Assembly: GCA_934565425.1 (NCBI GenBank)
Contig: CAKTHW010000071.1
Location: forward strand, 1-8,336
Direction of reading: 5' to 3'
Length of the DNA: 8,336 nt
Source: an uncultured Oscillospiraceae bacterium
GTDB lineage: Bacteria; Bacillota; Clostridia; Oscillospirales; Oscillospiraceae
Shown: piece by piece, positions 5,764 through 8,336 of the stretch
Numbering within the stretch: position 1 is the stretch's first letter
Layout: every line of letters begins with the position of its first letter
The notes under the pieces: generated by a model
Seen by the model: only the letters and a program-made list of their open reading frames with translations
Told to the model about the DNA's origin: nothing
Database searches by the model: none
Program-made: the position numbers and the translations under genes

Positions 5764-8336
5764 AACAGTGGACATTCACAACCATTTTATATGTAGACCA
5801 CGACGCCGCCTTTGAGACGGCGCTGGCCAAGCTCAAGGCAAACGACGGCTTCGACAAGGACGTACAGCTCATCGTCGTCGATCCCCACGCTTCCGAGGAA
5901 GTGGCACAGCTGTGCCAGGGACAGGACAACGTCCGGTACTGCCCCATGGAGGAGGCGGAGATCGGTGCGGCCTACAACGCGGGTCTGCGGCAGGCGGAGG
6001 GCACGTATGTGAACTTCTGCCTGGCCACGGCGGAGTACAGCGGGAACATCTACAAAAAGGTGTCCGGCCTCTTCCGCCGCCAGCCCACCCACATGGTCTC
6101 CTGCCAGCCTGCCCTGCGCAATGAGCTGGGTGAGCTGGTGCCCTACGGCGGCAGCTCCCAGCCCAAGGAAGCAGACCCGGTGGAGCGTCTGGACTTGACC
6201 CCCAACCGGTTGCAGCTCAACCTCAACGCCTATTTCTTCCAGCGCGCCATCCTGGAGGGACGTCAGTTCAACGAGACCCTCCACGAGGACGCCCTGCCGG
6301 ACTTTCTGCTGCGGCTCCAGCTGGAGCACCCCCAGTACTGCCTGGCACAGTCCCTCCACTACTACTATACCGTCTCCCTGGAGGACAACACCTCCACCAA
6401 CCCCCTGCAATATCAGCGTTGGTGGTATGACGACTCCATCACCAACTTCATGCTCCCCCTGCTGGAGCATGCGCAGACGACCTATGAGAACGTGCCTCGG
6501 TTCTTGCAGTACGCCTGCTACTACCTCATCTACTCCAAGTACAACTGCAACCTGAACGACCGCACCAAGGGCATCCTGAAGGAAAAGGACGAGGTGCTCC
6601 ACTTCGTGAACGTCACCGGTCAGGCGCTGCGCTACGTGGACAACGGGGTCATCATGAACCGCTCCATCACCTCCTACGCCAACGCCAACCGTGCCCTTCG
6701 CCTGCTCCTGCTGCGGGCGAAGGCGGACGCGATGGGGATGACCTGGAACATCATCGACGACGGCAACAACTACCTGGCCATCATGCACCCCCAGACCGGG
6801 GTGGGTCAGGTGGCAGACGCCGACCAGGTGGCCGTCCTGGCCTCCAGCAGCCGAGAGCTGCTGCGCATCCGGCTCATCAACTACTACGACGGGATGCTCC
6901 ACATCGACGCCAACGCCGGCATGGCAGACTGGCTGGAACGGGATCAGTTCAAAGCCTACGCCGTCTGCACCGCTGGCAAGGACGTGACCACCTATCCGGC
7001 AGAAGAACTGGAGGTGTACCCGTTAGTGAAATGCCTGGGCTTCACCTTCCAGCACAAGTGCCCCTTCCAGTTCCACATCCCCGTGGAGCGGAGCAAGCCC
7101 AACCAGAGCTTGCAGTTCTTCTACGAGTTCCAGGGTCGGCGTTATCAGTTCAACCTGACCTTCGACACGCCCAACTCCCGGATGATGCCGGACAACCCCT
7201 ACGCCTATTGGATGTTCCGGGATAACTGGATGCTGAGCAAGCTGGGGCGTTCCAAGCTGGCCATCCGGAAGGTGGATCGGAAGTTCCACATGAAGCGGGA
7301 GCTGCTGTTCTGGAATGCCGCCCGGAAGAAGGATCAGGCGGGGTGGAAGCACGCACTGGCTGGGTTCTGGCTGCGGCTGCGCTATTGGAAGAAGAAGCCG
7401 GCGTACAGCAAGCGGCACATTTGGGTGACCTTCGACAAGCTGTATAAGGCCGGCGACAACGGCGAGTATATGTACCAGTACTGCCGGAAGCATCAGAAGG
7501 ACGTGGAGATCTACTACATCGTCCGGAAGGAGAGCCCCGACTATGAACGGCTGGTTCGGGAGGACAAGAAGCACATCCTGGTCTACGGCACCATGCGCTG
7601 CCAGCTCATCTGCCTGCTGGCGGAAGCCCTCCTGGCCACCCACGCCAACATCACTGCGCAGTTTGACCCCATGGCCAGCTTCCGTCCCTATAACAAGGAT
7701 TTGATGCGGGGCGACGTCATCTGCATCCAGCACGGCCTGACCATCCAGAAGATCGCCCAGTACCAGAACCGGCAGTTCGACAACACCCACCTGTACTGCT
7801 GTGCCTCCCCCTTCGAGTTGGAGAACCTGAGCCATCCCATTTATGGCTATGACCCTTCGGTGCTGAAGATGACCGGCCTGGCTCGGTATGACGGGCTGAG
7901 GAGCAACGAGCAGAAGCTCATCCTCATCACCCCCACCTGGCGGCGCAACGTGGTCAATTCCAGCATCGCCAACATCAAAAAGACCCACAACGAGAATTTC
8001 AAGAACAGCACCTATTATCAAATCTACAACACCCTCATCAACGACCAGCGGCTCATTGACTGCGCCAAGCGCACCGGTTACCGCATCACCTACCTGCTGC
8101 ACCCGGCCATGAGCGCGCAGCTGGAGGACTTTGACCGGAACGACTATGTGGAGCTGATTCCGGCCACGGGCGACATGAGCTATGAGAAGATCTTGACTGA
8201 ATCCAGCCTGATGGTCACCGACTACTCCGGCGTCCAGTTCGACTTCGCCTACCAGCGCAAGCCCCTGGTGTACTACCATCCGGACGCTCTGCCCCCCCAC
8301 TACGAGGAGGGCGGCCTTATCTATGACACCATGGGC
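5760..8336 (+). CDS. TagF-like polyol-phosphate transferase with degenerate GT2-like N-terminus (3' end cut)
   Basis: 859 codons lie within the window with no stop; the gene continues past the right edge. Residues 1 to about 220 resemble a GT2 (GT-A) domain: TTILYVDHD near the start, QLIVVDPHAS, then GAAYNAGLRQAEGTYV from G69. Where active GT2 enzymes carry an acidic DxD/DD motif, this has A-T-A-E (89-92), so this domain is probably not catalytic. Residues about 230-540 are a linker with a helical then beta-rich look and no assigned function. From W555 the sequence is of the CDP-glycerol glycerophosphotransferase family: ATHANI, the catalytic-type H658 in QHGLT, PTWRRN, H781 in LLHPAM, and D821 in TDYSGVQFDFAY. 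Expected role: transfer or polymerisation of polyol phosphate from a CDP donor onto a surface glycopolymer, at the inner face of the membrane. No transmembrane helix is seen. Its ATG overlaps the previous stop (ATGA), implying translational coupling. Confidence 0.87.
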   Translation, partial: MKQWTFTTILYVDHDAAFETALAKLKANDGFDKDVQLIVVDPHASEEVAQLCQGQDNVRYCPMEEAEIGAAYNAGLRQAEGTYVNFCLATAEYSGNIYKKVSGLFRRQPTHMVSCQPALRNELGELVPYGGSSQPKEADPVERLDLTPNRLQLNLNAYFFQRAILEGRQFNETLHEDALPDFLLRLQLEHPQYCLAQSLHYYYTVSLEDNTSTNPLQYQRWWYDDSITNFMLPLLEHAQTTYENVPRFLQYACYYLIYSKYNCNLNDRTKGILKEKDEVLHFVNVTGQALRYVDNGVIMNRSITSYANANRALRLLLLRAKADAMGMTWNIIDDGNNYLAIMHPQTGVGQVADADQVAVLASSSRELLRIRLINYYDGMLHIDANAGMADWLERDQFKAYAVCTAGKDVTTYPAEELEVYPLVKCLGFTFQHKCPFQFHIPVERSKPNQSLQFFYEFQGRRYQFNLTFDTPNSRMMPDNPYAYWMFRDNWMLSKLGRSKLAIRKVDRKFHMKRELLFWNAARKKDQAGWKHALAGFWLRLRYWKKKPAYSKRHIWVTFDKLYKAGDNGEYMYQYCRKHQKDVEIYYIVRKESPDYERLVREDKKHILVYGTMRCQLICLLAEALLATHANITAQFDPMASFRPYNKDLMRGDVICIQHGLTIQKIAQYQNRQFDNTHLYCCASPFELENLSHPIYGYDPSVLKMTGLARYDGLRSNEQKLILITPTWRRNVVNSSIANIKKTHNENFKNSTYYQIYNTLINDQRLIDCAKRTGYRITYLLHPAMSAQLEDFDRNDYVELIPATGDMSYEKILTESSLMVTDYSGVQFDFAYQRKPLVYYHPDALPPHYEEGGLIYDTMG

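Noticed and set aside
3793..5775. A 660-codon minus-strand open frame opposite the cytidylyltransferase and epimerase genes
   Set aside because: It is the shadow of two well-supported enzymes with intact motifs on the plus strand. Its translation is a low-complexity run rich in Val, Gly, Asp, His and Leu, produced by GC-biased codons, and no family motif is seen.
5787..8300. Two long minus-strand open frames (5787-6902 and 7023-8300) opposite the large TagF-like gene
   Set aside because: The plus-strand frame is open without interruption from 5760 to the right edge and carries the family motifs. The antisense frames are codon-bias shadows.

Overview
This is a GC-rich bacterial chromosome segment. 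The GC-biased codons, very strong AAGGAGG-type Shine-Dalgarno sites, sigma-A-type promoters and gene content fit a high-GC Firmicute, plausibly an Oscillospiraceae/Ruminococcaceae gut organism (inference from style and protein similarity, not a search result). Six protein genes of normal size fill it: three on the minus strand (40-3548) and three on the plus strand (3904 to the right edge). One small leader ORF lies between the two groups.

Minus strand, right to left. A consensus promoter (TTGACA-N17-TAAAAT, 3768-3796) starts a leader of about 210 nt. The leader carries a 33-codon, Arg/Lys-rich ORF with an excellent Shine-Dalgarno site, followed one base after its stop codon by a strong intrinsic terminator. 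Only then comes the start of rtcB (RNA 3'-phosphate/2',3'-cyclic phosphate ligase). No room for another promoter remains between terminator and gene, so rtcB appears to be controlled by transcription attenuation coupled to leader translation. I know of no description of this for rtcB, and it is the most interesting item here. Next comes alaA, a glutamate-pyruvate aminotransferase whose true start is a GTG codon, closed by a perfect 13-bp terminator hairpin. Last is a class I SAM-dependent methyltransferase. Its promoter is a perfect TTGACA-N17-TATAAT whose spacer is filled by a 16-bp palindrome, with a second near-identical palindrome just downstream, as expected for a TetR-type repressor.

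Plus strand. A divergent promoter (3827-3854) drives a tight three-gene operon: an IspD/TarI-family cytidylyltransferase, an extended short-chain dehydrogenase (NAD-dependent epimerase/dehydratase family), and a large protein with a degenerate GT2-like N-terminus and a TagF-type polyol-phosphate polymerase C-terminus. The last protein runs off the right edge. Together they look like a cassette that makes a CDP-activated polyol phosphate and polymerises or transfers it onto a cell-surface glycopolymer (teichoic-acid-like or capsule). The identity of the polyol cannot be read from the sequence.

The only gene-free stretch over 300 bases is 3549-3903, which holds the rtcB leader and the two divergent promoters. 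I see no tRNA, rRNA, CRISPR array, insertion sequence or phage gene.
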